From: Zooshikella sp050749885
GTDB lineage: Bacteria; Pseudomonadota; Gammaproteobacteria; Pseudomonadales; Zooshikellaceae
Assembly: GCF_050749885.1 (NCBI RefSeq)
Contig: NZ_JBOIUB010000001.1
Location: 620,001 to 684,000, forward strand
DNA: 64,000 nucleotides
Reading direction: 5' to 3'
Shown: positions 1 to 8,373 of the stretch, in pieces
How the letters are laid out: every line of letters starts with the position of its first letter
How positions within the stretch are numbered: position 1 is the first letter of the stretch
The notes under the pieces: model-generated
What the model saw: the letters and a program-made list of their open reading frames with translations, nothing else
Told to the model about the DNA's origin: nothing
Databases searched by the model: none
Program-made: the position numbers and the translations under genes

Positions 1-176
1 GTGAAGGGCTAGATACCATGATGGCGGATGGCTCGTTTGATGATATTTTTAATAAGTACAGTGGCGATGCGGTGAGTAAAGCAAATATTGCAAATCGGCG
101 TATTATTAAAATAACGAATCCTATGTTGCCGCCTGAAACGCCTGTGGATGACGAGCGACTATGGTTTAAGCCTTAA
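1..176 (+). CDS. C-terminal end of a periplasmic solute-binding protein (partial)
   Basis: An open frame enters the window at base 3 and ends with TAA at 174-176 (57 codons visible). It shows a short-helix pattern (MADGSFDDIFNKY) followed by a tail with NPMLPPETP and LWFKP. This type of tail is common in bacterial extracellular solute-binding proteins of the family 3 / amino-acid-binding type, where it closes the second lobe. The substrate cannot be read from this fragment. The start and signal peptide lie outside the window. Family assignment is by recall of the tail pattern only. Confidence 0.6.
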   Translation, partial: EGLDTMMADGSFDDIFNKYSGDAVSKANIANRRIIKITNPMLPPETPVDDERLWFKP

Positions 177-235
177 ATAGAAAGGATTCTTTTAAGGGGG
201 GAACTGTTTATCAAGCATTAGAAGGTAGTCATAAT

Positions 236-616
236 ATGAACCACGATGATCATGGTATATCCATTAATAGAGTCACTTATGATGAGAACGCTTACCTATC
301 ACTTAAAGCGACTGGAAAGCTGACACATGACGACTATGAAAAATTTAACCCTGAGCTTGATTCTGCACTGGCTGATGCCAAAGATGCAAAAATAAAAGCG
401 GTTATAGATACTACTGAGCTGGAAGGCTTTGAGCCTAGAGCAATGTGGGATGATTTGAAGCTTGGTTTAAAACATAGAAATGAGTTTGAGAAGGTGGCTA
501 TTTATGGTAATAAAAACTGGCAAAAGACGGCGGCTAAAATAGGTTCTTGGTTTGTAACCGGTGAAGTACAGTATTTTGAAAATAAAAATGATGCGATAGA
601 TTGGTTAAATAAATAA
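236..616 (+). CDS. SpoIIAA-like (STAS-fold) protein
   Basis: A 126-residue cytoplasmic protein without signal peptide or membrane segment. The alternating pattern (ISINRVTYDENAYLSLKATG, then a strand KIKAVIDTTELEGFEP, an amphipathic helix and KVAIYGNKNW) matches the SpoIIAA-like family seen in many marine and soil bacteria, which adopts a STAS-like fold. Members often bind lipid-like ligands or act as regulators, but the function here is unknown. It lies 59 bases after the solute-binding protein tail on the same strand. AAGG about 11 bases before the ATG is a modest ribosome-binding site. Confidence 0.75.
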   Translation: MNHDDHGISINRVTYDENAYLSLKATGKLTHDDYEKFNPELDSALADAKDAKIKAVIDTTELEGFEPRAMWDDLKLGLKHRNEFEKVAIYGNKNWQKTAAKIGSWFVTGEVQYFENKNDAIDWLNK

Positions 617-932
617 TTTGAGTTACTTGTTGTATTAACTCCAAAAATAAATGACTACGGTTGGGTTTAGATCACTTCGTTTAATCTTATTATTTTTTCT
701 CATTAAATTCTCTTCATAAAAACGCACTGGCTATATAGTGGATTAATATAGCTGATGTTGGTCAATTAAAAACAATAATTTTGTTTTAATTTATGAGTGT
801 CTGTATTATTATCTGCGCACCTTTATGCTTGTCAGAATAGACTAGACATCGTTCTTTATAAAAACGTGTATTTGGCTTGCCAACCCAGTAATCAGGGTTG
901 CTTATCTCATAAGTAGTCGTTGTGGAGGAAGT
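617..932. other. Intergenic region, no gene seen
   Basis: These 316 AT-rich bases separate the SpoIIAA-like gene from the zinc-ribbon gene. The only structure noticed is a small hairpin (CAACCC at 881-886 pairing with GGGTTG at 895-900) just upstream of the GGAGG ribosome-binding site of the next gene. A minus-strand open frame overlaps 786-1169, but it is antisense to the zinc-ribbon gene and has no family features. Confidence 0.5.
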
Positions 933-1577
933 ATGATTATATTTGGTACAAGAGGAAAGACGGTAGCAGGCCAAGTTATTCAGGGCATTGAATGTCCTTC
1001 CTGTGGTAAAGACGAATTTATTACTTTTGGTGTTTTGCGTTACTTTCATTTGTACTGGATTCCCACACTCGTCACTTCGAAACAGGTCGGTATTGAGTGC
1101 ACGCACTGCAAAGGTGCATTCGTTGATAAAGAGATCCCTAAGGATCTGGCGAAAGAAATTAAATCTCACGTTTTTACTAAAAAAAATACCCTTCCATTCT
1201 TTGCTGGTTTAATCATCATTGCGTGTATTGCTTTATTTGGAGTTTACGCTTCACATCAATCTGATGTTAAAGAAACTTCGATGATTGAACAGCCAGCAGT
1301 CAATGATCTTTATATTGTTAATTTCACAAAAATCTTTGAAGATGCTGATACAACTTATAAGTATGGTGTGATGAGAGTAGATCACTTATCCTCGACACAA
1401 ATGGAGCTTAAAATTAGTAAAATGGCTTATAACAAAGCATCGGGGGTAAGAAAGGATATTCGTAGTCATAAAGCATTAGATGATGCTTACTATGATAGTG
1501 AACCCTTTTATATTGATATCAGCAAGTTGCAGGCAATGAAAGCCTCTGGTGCTATTTATTCCGTTGAACGAATATAG
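933..1577 (+). CDS. Zinc-ribbon membrane protein
   Basis: 214 residues. The N-terminal part carries two CxxC knuckles, CPSCGKDEF near residues 28-36 and CTHCKGAF near 55-62, as in the zinc-ribbon proteins of bacterial membranes. One hydrophobic segment (PFFAGLIIIACIALFGVYA, about residues 90-108) is followed by a roughly 100-residue soluble domain that probably lies outside the membrane. A good ribosome-binding site (TGGAGGAAGT) precedes the ATG. The biological role is unknown. The gene is monocistronic and is closed by a strong terminator at 1611-1649. Confidence 0.8.
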   Translation: MIIFGTRGKTVAGQVIQGIECPSCGKDEFITFGVLRYFHLYWIPTLVTSKQVGIECTHCKGAFVDKEIPKDLAKEIKSHVFTKKNTLPFFAGLIIIACIALFGVYASHQSDVKETSMIEQPAVNDLYIVNFTKIFEDADTTYKYGVMRVDHLSSTQMELKISKMAYNKASGVRKDIRSHKALDDAYYDSEPFYIDISKLQAMKASGAIYSVERI

Positions 1578-1610
1578 GCCATCGTTAAAAAACACTTTTT
1601 CTAGTGATGA

Positions 1611-1649
1611 AAAAAAAGAGATACCTTTTATGGTATCTCTTTTTTTTTT
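1611..1649. terminator. Bidirectional Rho-independent terminator
   Basis: An A-run and AGAGATACC, loop TTTTAT, then GGTATCTCT and a run of T residues. The stem is symmetrical with A and T tracts on both sides, so it can end both the zinc-ribbon transcript (plus) and the gatCAB transcript (minus), which converge here. Confidence 0.9.
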
Positions 1650-1693
1650 GCTTATTGGCAGGCTTTAAAGTCGGTTTAATCCGAACTTTCTGG

Positions 1694-3136
1694 TTAAGAA
1701 AGTTTTTGCTGTAAAAGCTGATTCACCTGACCTGGGTTTGCACTGCCTTTAGAGGCTTTCATTACTTGCCCCACAAAAAAGCCAATCATTTTTTTCCGTT
1801 TGACATCATCAGCAGCTTTATACTGTTCAACTTGATCAGGATGCTTAGCAATAATGTCATCAATGATAGCGGCAATGGCGTTGGTATCGGTGACTTGTTT
1901 TAATCCTTTTGCTTCGATTATTGCATCAACATCATCTGCACCTTCCCATAAAGCTTCAAATGCTGTTTTCGCCCCTTTGCCATTGATGGTCTGATCTTTT
2001 AAACGGCTGAGCAATTGTGCTAGGCGATCAGCAGGTACTGGGCTTTCAGTAATTTCCAAATTGTTTTTGTTCAGCCTTGCCGCTAATTCACCCATCATCC
2101 AGTTTGCTGCCAGTTTGGCGTCGCCACACTGCGTTGCTACTTGTTCAAAATATTCCGCAGTCTCCCGCTCTTCCGATAGGATTGTTGCGTCATACTCGCT
2201 TAGTTTAAACATATCCATAAAACGCTGGCGTTTTTGTTCAGGCAGTTCTGGTAATGCCGCTTTTATTGATCGCAAATCCTCATCGCTAATGACAACGGGT
2301 AACAAGTCTGGGCAGGGGAAGTAGCGGTAATCATTGGCTTCTTCTTTGCCACGCATGGAACGCGTTTCATCACGCTCGGAGTCATAAAGACGTGTTTCCT
2401 GAACTACTTTTCCGCCTGCTTCCAACACATCAATTTGCCGCTCAATTTCATAGTTAATGGCTTTTTCAATAAAGCGGAAAGAGTTGACGTTTTTAATTTC
2501 GGCACGGGTACCGAGGGTGGTTTCGCCTTTGGGGCGAATGGATACGTTGGCATCACAGCGCATAGAGCCTTGAGCCATGTTGCCATCAGAAATGCCTAAG
2601 TAACGAATCAGGCCATGGATATACTTCAAGTAAGCCACAGCTTCTTTCGCTGAACATAGCTCTGGTTCAGACACAATTTCCAACAACGGTGTGCCTGCAC
2701 GGTTGAGGTCAATGCCGGTCATACCATGAAAATCTTCATGGAGTGATTTACCTGCATCTTCTTCCAGGTGAGCCCGAGTGACCCCAATGCGCTTCATTTC
2801 ACCATTTTCTAAAGGAATATCCACATAGCCTTTACCGACAATAGGCAAATCCATTTGGCTGGTTTGGTAGCCTTTGGGGAGGTCTGGATAAAAGTAGTTT
2901 TTACGAGCAAATATATTGGTTTGATTAATGTGTGCATGGATACCCAAGCCAAACATCACTGCCATACGCACCGCTTCAGCGTTGAGTACAGGCAATACAC
3001 CAGGCAGGCCCAAATCCACCGCGCAGGCCTGCGTGTTTGGTTCAGCACCAAACGCTGTGCTGGCACCAGAGAAAATTTTTGATTTAGTTGCAAGCTGTAC
3101 GTGAACTTCCAACCCAATAACCGCTTCCCATTGCAT
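1694..3136 (-). CDS. gatB: Asp/Glu-tRNA(Asn/Gln) amidotransferase subunit B
   Basis: 480 residues, full length for GatB. It shows the N-terminal signature VIGLEVHVQL (about residues 6-15), the conserved DLNRAGTPLLEIVSEPE and MRCDANVS blocks of the cradle domain, and the C-terminal helical YqeY-like domain ending in GQVNQLLQQKLS. GatB binds misacylated Glu-tRNA(Gln) or Asp-tRNA(Asn) and phosphorylates the side chain before transamidation with ammonia from GatA. GAGGT lies 9 bases before the ATG. It is last in the order gatC-gatA-gatB, 41 bases after gatA. Confidence 0.98.
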   Translation of the reverse strand: MQWEAVIGLEVHVQLATKSKIFSGASTAFGAEPNTQACAVDLGLPGVLPVLNAEAVRMAVMFGLGIHAHINQTNIFARKNYFYPDLPKGYQTSQMDLPIVGKGYVDIPLENGEMKRIGVTRAHLEEDAGKSLHEDFHGMTGIDLNRAGTPLLEIVSEPELCSAKEAVAYLKYIHGLIRYLGISDGNMAQGSMRCDANVSIRPKGETTLGTRAEIKNVNSFRFIEKAINYEIERQIDVLEAGGKVVQETRLYDSERDETRSMRGKEEANDYRYFPCPDLLPVVISDEDLRSIKAALPELPEQKRQRFMDMFKLSEYDATILSEERETAEYFEQVATQCGDAKLAANWMMGELAARLNKNNLEITESPVPADRLAQLLSRLKDQTINGKGAKTAFEALWEGADDVDAIIEAKGLKQVTDTNAIAAIIDDIIAKHPDQVEQYKAADDVKRKKMIGFFVGQVMKASKGSANPGQVNQLLQQKLS

Positions 3137-3177
3137 GATTGCTATAACCTCGTGTTAAACCTGTTTACCTTGTTGGA

Positions 3178-4656
3178 TTAGTCCAGTGTTACTGGGCGTT
3201 GGCGGTGCCAATCGGTGGCCTGTTGGAATTGATGGGCAACTTGGAGCAGCTTGGCTTCAGCAAAGTAGTTACCAATCAGTTGCAGACCTACAGGTAAGCC
3301 ATCTACTAAACCTGCGGGAACTGACATGGCGGGTAAACCGGCCAGGTTCACGGCGATGGTATTAATGTCTGAGGCATACATAGCAACGGGATCATCCATT
3401 TTTTCGCCAATGGTAAAGGCTGTAGTTGGGGCCGTTGGGCTCATAATGACATCTACGTCATTAAATACATTCGTAAAGTCTTGCTTTACCAGACGACGGA
3501 TTTTTTGAGCTTTGATGTAGTAAGCATCGTAATAGCCAGCTGATAATGCATAAGTTCCTACCAGAATACGACGTTTGACTTCTGCGCCAAATCCTTCACC
3601 TCGGCTGCGTTTATAAAGATCTTCCAGATTTTCTGGGCTTTCACAGCGGTAGCCATAACGAACGCCATCAAAGCGTGATAAGTTAGAGGAAGCTTCTGCA
3701 GGCGCGATGACATAATAAGCCGGTAAAGATAATTCTGTATGCGGTAAACTGACTTCTTTAATGGTGGCACCTAACTGCCGGTAGACATCAAGTGCTGCAT
3801 GAATAGCTGTGCTGACGTTGCTATCAATACCTGCAGAAAAATATTCCTTGGGTAAGCCAATGGTTAGACCGGTCAGAGGCTGATTGAGTGATGCGGTATA
3901 ATCTGGTATGGGTTGATCAACACAGGTTGAGTCCTTGCTATCAAAACCAGACATCACATTAAGCAGCAGTGCGGCATCTTCTGCGGTACGCGTCATTGGA
4001 CCAGCCTGGTCTAAACTAGAGGCAAAGGCAATCATTCCCCAGCGAGAGATACGCCCATAAGTAGGCTTAATGCCCGTAATTCCACACAGTGCTGCTGGCT
4101 GGCGAATTGAGCCACCCGTATCGGTTCCTGTCGCAGCGGGAGTAAGTTGTGCTGCTACTGCTGCAGCGGAACCACCGGATGAGCCTCCAGGTACACGTTT
4201 GGTATCCCAGGGGTTACAAACTGAGCCAAAGTGGCTGGTTTCGTTGGATGAACCCATGGCAAATTCATCCATATTGGTTTTACCCAGGGTAATAAAGTGA
4301 GCTTGACTGAACTTTTCTGTGACGGTCGACTCATAAGGCGCAATAAAGTTAGCCAGCATTTTTGAACCACAGGTTGTTTTTATACCCTTGGTGCAGAAAA
4401 TATCTTTATGGGCAATGGGGATACCTGCAAATTGATTCGCTTGACCATTCGCTCTGAGCTGATCAGCCTGTTTGGCTTGATTTAGGGCCTCATCTTCGTT
4501 AACCGTAATAAAACTGTTGTATTTTTTGTCAAGTTGATTAATTCTGGAGATATAGTGTTGCGTAAGTTCGACGCTGGAGAATTTTTTATCAGCCAGACCT
4601 TGAACCAGCTCAGCGATTGTCAGTTCGTGCATTGCAGCAATATCCTGTTGAACCAT
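3178..4656 (-). CDS. gatA: Asp/Glu-tRNA(Asn/Gln) amidotransferase subunit A
   Basis: The glutaminase subunit, an amidase-signature family enzyme that releases ammonia from glutamine and channels it to GatB. The Ser-cisSer-Lys triad is visible as K84 (PIAHKD), S159 (GGSSGGS) and S183 (DTGGSIRQP), numbered from this start. The annotated start gives 492 residues. An internal ATG at 4635 (MHELTIAEL) has AGGA 9-10 bases upstream and matches the usual GatA N-terminus better, giving 485 residues, so it is the likelier start. About 200 bases separate it from gatC with no gene between. Confidence 0.97.
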   Translation of the reverse strand: MVQQDIAAMHELTIAELVQGLADKKFSSVELTQHYISRINQLDKKYNSFITVNEDEALNQAKQADQLRANGQANQFAGIPIAHKDIFCTKGIKTTCGSKMLANFIAPYESTVTEKFSQAHFITLGKTNMDEFAMGSSNETSHFGSVCNPWDTKRVPGGSSGGSAAAVAAQLTPAATGTDTGGSIRQPAALCGITGIKPTYGRISRWGMIAFASSLDQAGPMTRTAEDAALLLNVMSGFDSKDSTCVDQPIPDYTASLNQPLTGLTIGLPKEYFSAGIDSNVSTAIHAALDVYRQLGATIKEVSLPHTELSLPAYYVIAPAEASSNLSRFDGVRYGYRCESPENLEDLYKRSRGEGFGAEVKRRILVGTYALSAGYYDAYYIKAQKIRRLVKQDFTNVFNDVDVIMSPTAPTTAFTIGEKMDDPVAMYASDINTIAVNLAGLPAMSVPAGLVDGLPVGLQLIGNYFAEAKLLQVAHQFQQATDWHRQRPVTLD

Positions 4657-4854
4657 TAGCCTTTGATCAGTAGCTGCTTTTAGCAGTAGCTCATTGAGTG
4701 ATGGTGAGTGCCGTATTTCACTCTATAAATTACCCAACGAGTAGGGTATGTAACAGCTAGATGAAAAAAAGTGATGGTTTATCTATCTTTGGTGTAGCGG
4801 TAATTACTTTGCGGTAATGTTAAAACATATTGGTTTCGGTTATTCGATAACGCT

Positions 4855-5142
4855 TTACTCGATCACTTTAGGCACCAGGTATAGCCCATTTTCAGTTTGA
4901 GGGGCCAGCTGTTGAAAGTGGTCTCGTTGGTTTGTTTCAGTTACCTCATCAGTACGCAAGCGCTGAACAAGCTCAAGCGGGTGGGCTAAAGGCTCGATAT
5001 TGTCAGTATTGACAGCCTGCATTTGATCAACCATGTGTAAAATGTCTTTAAGGGTAGCGGTGGTGTTTTCAATGTCTTGTTCATTGATCGCGATGCGAGC
5101 CAAGTGGGCAATACCTTCCACATCTGAGCGGTCAAGCGCCAT
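4855..5142 (-). CDS. gatC: Asp/Glu-tRNA(Asn/Gln) amidotransferase subunit C
   Basis: 95 residues from MALDRSDVEGIAHLARI. The frame extends 4 codons further upstream, but the ATG at 5142 has GGAG 6 bases before it and fits the family. GatC is the small subunit that wraps around GatA and stabilises the GatAB interface. It shows the family blocks IAHLARIAI and the IEPLAHPLELVQRLRTDEV stretch. First gene of gatCAB, divergent from mreB. Confidence 0.96.
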   Translation of the reverse strand: MALDRSDVEGIAHLARIAINEQDIENTTATLKDILHMVDQMQAVNTDNIEPLAHPLELVQRLRTDEVTETNQRDHFQQLAPQTENGLYLVPKVIE

Positions 5143-5154
5143 GAGTATCTCCAC

Positions 5155-5475
5155 AAAATAGGTTGAGAATTGCGTATCATAGACAATTATGCCTGCAGGC
5201 TAAAGTGAAAAGCATACAGATACAGTACGAAATTTGAATATATAGTTATTACATGATTTATGAGTGTGTGAGCCTATTCGGTGAATAACTCATCCACTCT
5301 CTTATATGCCACAGCGAATGATATAAGCAGTTTAATTTAGGGGTATTAATACATAATCTCAAGCCGAAAAATGTCTATACCTCGATGAATGTGTATTGAA
5401 CTTGCTCAAACTTGCTGCCGTTGTTAGAGTTCGGCAGCATTGGTTTTAGTTTTTTTGTTGGGAAGATAGCGACGC
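5155..5475. promoter_or_regulatory. Divergent gatC / mreB promoter region
   Basis: About 320 non-coding bases between two divergent operons, so both promoters must be here or overlap it. AT-rich stretches such as TTATATG and GATATAAG occur around 5300-5325, but no promoter can be placed with certainty. The last part holds a terminator-like hairpin (separate entry) in the mreB leader. Confidence 0.5.
5413..5457 (+). promoter_or_regulatory. Terminator-like hairpin in the mreB leader (possible attenuator)
   Basis: TGCTGCCG (5413-5420) pairs perfectly with CGGCAGCA (5432-5439) across an 11-base loop. A T-rich tract (TTGGTTTTAGTTTTTTT) follows at once, ending about 20 bases before the mreB ATG. 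gatC reads away from it, so no upstream plus-strand gene needs terminating. This suggests attenuation or timing of mreB transcription, but that role is inference. Confidence 0.55.
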
Positions 5476-6513
5476 ATGCTAAAAAAATTACGGGGATTTT
5501 TTTCCAGTGACCTGTCGATAGACCTGGGGACCGCCAATACCCTCATTTATGTTCGCGATAAAGGTATTGTACTGAATGAGCCTTCGGTGGTAGCGATTCG
5601 TCATCATGGTAACCAAAAGAGTGTTGCTGCGGTGGGGATGGATGCGAAACGAATGCTTGGCCGGACCCCTGGCAATATAACGGCTATCCGGCCGCTTAAA
5701 GATGGTGTCATTGCTGACTTTAATGTGACTGAAAAAATGCTTCAGCACTTTATTAATAAGGTACACGAGAACAGCTTTATTCAACCTAGCCCCAGAGTGC
5801 TGGTGTGTGTGCCTTGCAAGTCCACGCAAGTCGAACGACGTGCGATTCGTGAGTCGGCGCTTGGCGCTGGTGCTCGCGAAGTGTATTTGATTGAAGAGCC
5901 TATGGCAGCAGCGATTGGTGCTGGTTTGCCTGTTGAAGAGGCGCGGGGCTCTATGGTGGTGGATATTGGTGGTGGTACCACTGAAATTGCGATTATTTCC
6001 TTAAGCGGTATTGTTTACTCTGAATCCGTTCGGGTTGGGGGGGATCGCTTTGATGAGGCTATTGTGACTTATGTGCGTCGTAATTATGGCAGCCTCATTG
6101 GTGATGCAACGGCAGAACGCATTAAACAAGAAATCGCTTGTGCTTACCCAACAGAAGAATTACGAGAAATAGACGTCCGTGGTCGTAATCTTGCCGAAGG
6201 TGTACCACGTAGCTTCACCTTAAACAGCAATGAAATTCTGGAAGCGCTGCAAGAATCATTGTCTGCCATTGTGCAATCCGTTAAAAGTGCATTAGAACAA
6301 TCTCCACCAGAACTGGCATCGGATATTGCTGAACGAGGTATGGTGCTGACCGGTGGTGGTGCATTATTGCGTGGTTTTGACCAGCTGCTGAGTGAAGAAA
6401 CTGGTTTACCAGTGGTGGTTGCTGAAGATCCCCTGACCTGTGTGGCACGAGGTGGTGGTCGAGCGCTCGAAATTATGGATAAGCATGCTATCGATCTGCT
6501 CTCAACTGAGTAA
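5476..6513 (+). CDS. mreB: Actin-like cell shape protein MreB
   Basis: 345 residues, full length. Actin-fold nucleotide motifs are visible: phosphate 1 DLGTANTLIYV (from residue 17), phosphate 2 DIGGGTTEIAI, and the adenosine motif TGGGALLRGFD. MreB polymerises under the inner membrane and directs the rod elongation complex. The short N-terminal stretch LKKLRGFFSS is the amphipathic membrane-targeting helix of gammaproteobacterial MreB. First gene of mreBCD. Confidence 0.98.
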   Translation: MLKKLRGFFSSDLSIDLGTANTLIYVRDKGIVLNEPSVVAIRHHGNQKSVAAVGMDAKRMLGRTPGNITAIRPLKDGVIADFNVTEKMLQHFINKVHENSFIQPSPRVLVCVPCKSTQVERRAIRESALGAGAREVYLIEEPMAAAIGAGLPVEEARGSMVVDIGGGTTEIAIISLSGIVYSESVRVGGDRFDEAIVTYVRRNYGSLIGDATAERIKQEIACAYPTEELREIDVRGRNLAEGVPRSFTLNSNEILEALQESLSAIVQSVKSALEQSPPELASDIAERGMVLTGGGALLRGFDQLLSEETGLPVVVAEDPLTCVARGGGRALEIMDKHAIDLLSTE

Positions 6514-6536
6514 GTTATACCCTACGTTATGGGTAT
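6514..6536. repeat. 20-bp palindromic element, copy 1
   Basis: GTTATACCC at 6514, then TACGTTAT and GGGTAT, directly after the mreB stop. The 20-base core matches the reverse complement of the element after tldD (16751-16773) at 17 of 20 positions. A weaker relative lies at 8124-8144. It forms a 6-bp stem without a T-tract, so termination before mreC is unlikely. Confidence 0.5.
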
Positions 6537-6709
6537 CTGGATAGACAGTGCTATTTACCCCGTAAAAACTAGACGATAGTAGTATGTTTGAATGGAGTCA
6601 GGTTTGTGCATCTGGCTGCTCATCTAGACCATAATTAACTGCCCAATATCTGGCGATCAGGTATTGGGCTTTTATCCGTTGACTTTTTGATCATTAAGAG
6701 GTCTTACCT

Positions 6710-7591
6710 ATTAAGTCGTTATTTGTTAAACAGCGGTCTTTGACTGCACGACTGTTTTTGTGTGTTGTGCTTTCAGTGGCGTCAATGGTCGTTGATCACA
6801 AATATAATTATCTGGATACCGTACGTGCCTGGCTGACAGTGATAGTGACACCCGTTCAGTGGGTAGCGGATATTCCTGCACGGATGTGGGGTATGGCGGA
6901 TAATGCATTACAAACCCGTGCTGAGTTATTGGAAGAGAATGCACGGTTGGAAGCCAAAAATCTTATATTAGAACGAAAGTTGCAAAAACTGGCGGCGTTG
7001 ACTGCACAAAATATTCGGCTTCGTGAGCTACTGAATTCTTCCCGTTCCATTGATGAAAAAGTGCTTATTGCTGAGCTCATGGGCATAGATCCTAATCCTT
7101 ATACCCATCAGGTCATTGTGAATAAAGGCTCGCTTGATGGTGTGTATGTTGGGCAGCCACTGCTGGATGCTAAGGGATTGATGGGGCAGGTTATCTCAGT
7201 CAGTCCTTTTAGCAGCCGAATTATGCTCATAACCGATACTCACCATAGTATTCCTGTGCAGGTAAATCGTAATGGTGTGCGTGCTATTGCGGTGGGGACA
7301 GGTAAGCTGGATGAGTTGGAACTAAGACATGTGCCAGATACTACAGACATTCGCCAAGGTGATATTTTGGTGAGTTCTGGATTAGGGCAAAAATTTCCTG
7401 TGGGTTATCCTGTGGGGGAAGTGATTTCGGTCGTTCATGATCCTGGTAAACCCTTTGCCGTGATAAAAGTGAGGCCCGCTGCTAAGTTAGACCGTAGTCG
7501 ACATGTGTTGTTGGTGTTTACCCATCATCAAACACAAGCGCTAGCTGATGAGTTTATACAGGAAAACCAACGTGACGCTACAGAAAGCTAA
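6710..7591 (+). CDS. mreC: Cell shape-determining protein MreC (probable AUU start)
   Basis: Periplasmic scaffold of the elongation complex: a short cytoplasmic tail, one membrane helix (LFLCVVLSVASMVV), a coiled coil (about residues 65-115) and the beta-barrel domain with VSSGLGQKFPVGYPVG. The only start-like codons after the in-frame stop at 6695 are ATT at 6710 and TTG at 6740. ATT has a strong AAGAGGT 7-8 bases upstream and yields (M)KSLFVKQRSLTARL, matching the remembered KPLF-type N-terminus of Pseudomonas MreC. TTG has no ribosome-binding site and gives 283 residues instead of 293. The ATT start is preferred but unproven. Confidence 0.93.
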   Translation: MKSLFVKQRSLTARLFLCVVLSVASMVVDHKYNYLDTVRAWLTVIVTPVQWVADIPARMWGMADNALQTRAELLEENARLEAKNLILERKLQKLAALTAQNIRLRELLNSSRSIDEKVLIAELMGIDPNPYTHQVIVNKGSLDGVYVGQPLLDAKGLMGQVISVSPFSSRIMLITDTHHSIPVQVNRNGVRAIAVGTGKLDELELRHVPDTTDIRQGDILVSSGLGQKFPVGYPVGEVISVVHDPGKPFAVIKVRPAAKLDRSRHVLLVFTHHQTQALADEFIQENQRDATES

Positions 7592-8060
7592 TCGCTCTTG
7601 GATTATCTGGGCCACTTTATTTATGGCCTACGTGTTGTGTTTATTACCCATGCCTTCCTGGTTAGCTATTGGCCGGCCCGAGTGGTTAGCCATGGTTGTT
7701 ATTTATTGGGGAATGGCACTGCCAGAACGCATTGGCATTATCACGGCTTGGACACTGGGTATCTTGCTTGATGTTATGCAGGGGGTGTTGCTGGGGCAAA
7801 ATGCTTTGGGTATGGTGGTTGTGGCATATGTCGCATTACGTTTACATCGTCGTATACGTGTTTTTCCTTTATTACAGCAGTCACTTTTTATTCTGGTGTT
7901 AGTGGGTATTTATCAGTTGATTAGTTTATGGGCTCGATCTGTGGTTGGTCGTATGCCGCCTAATTTACTGTTTATGATGCCTGCTGTGGTCAGTGCTGTG
8001 TTGTGGCCATGGTTGTTTATTATTCTTCGAGATATTAGAAGACGCTATAAAGTGTCCTAG
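7572..8060 (+). CDS. mreD: Rod shape-determining protein MreD
   Basis: About 162 residues from a GTG start with AGGA 8-9 bases upstream. An in-frame ATG at 7548 would give 170. It is a small integral membrane protein with about five hydrophobic helices, and contains the family stretch GILLDVMQGVLLGQNALGM. It partners MreC in the elongation complex. Its start lies inside the end of mreC, which points to translational coupling. Confidence 0.95.
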   Translation: MTLQKANRSWIIWATLFMAYVLCLLPMPSWLAIGRPEWLAMVVIYWGMALPERIGIITAWTLGILLDVMQGVLLGQNALGMVVVAYVALRLHRRIRVFPLLQQSLFILVLVGIYQLISLWARSVVGRMPPNLLFMMPAVVSAVLWPWLFIILRDIRRRYKVS

Positions 8061-8373
8061 GCTTGTTAAACTGCGTTCCCTCACAATCTGCCTGTCGTGC
8101 AAGGATAAGCAATACCAGGGCTAGTTATACAGTACGTTGAGTATTGTTTGAGGGAACATTGTTAGTTGTTCTTTCCGTTACTTTCGCGTTAAATCTATAG
8201 TCTACTCGCTTCGTGCTTGAGCATTTGCCCTATTTCTATATTCATAGGATTAATTGTTAGTTGGCAGGGTATGCGGTGTATTGGCGAGAATTGTCGTATT
8301 TTATACTGGTTAGTCGTATACAGTTCGTGAACATTTTTGTAAATAACGGTTGTGCTTGCGCAAAGAGGCATTG
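8061..8373. other. Intergenic region before maf
   Basis: These 313 bases contain a weak relative of the GTTATAC palindrome (8124-8144) and a possible promoter for maf (TTGGCG near 8280 with TATACT about 15 bases on). No gene is supported here; a minus-strand frame at 8195-8398 has no recognisable features. Confidence 0.4.

Noticed and set aside
786..1169. Minus-strand open frame of 127 codons
   Set aside because: Antisense to the zinc-ribbon gene, without family features or a ribosome-binding site.
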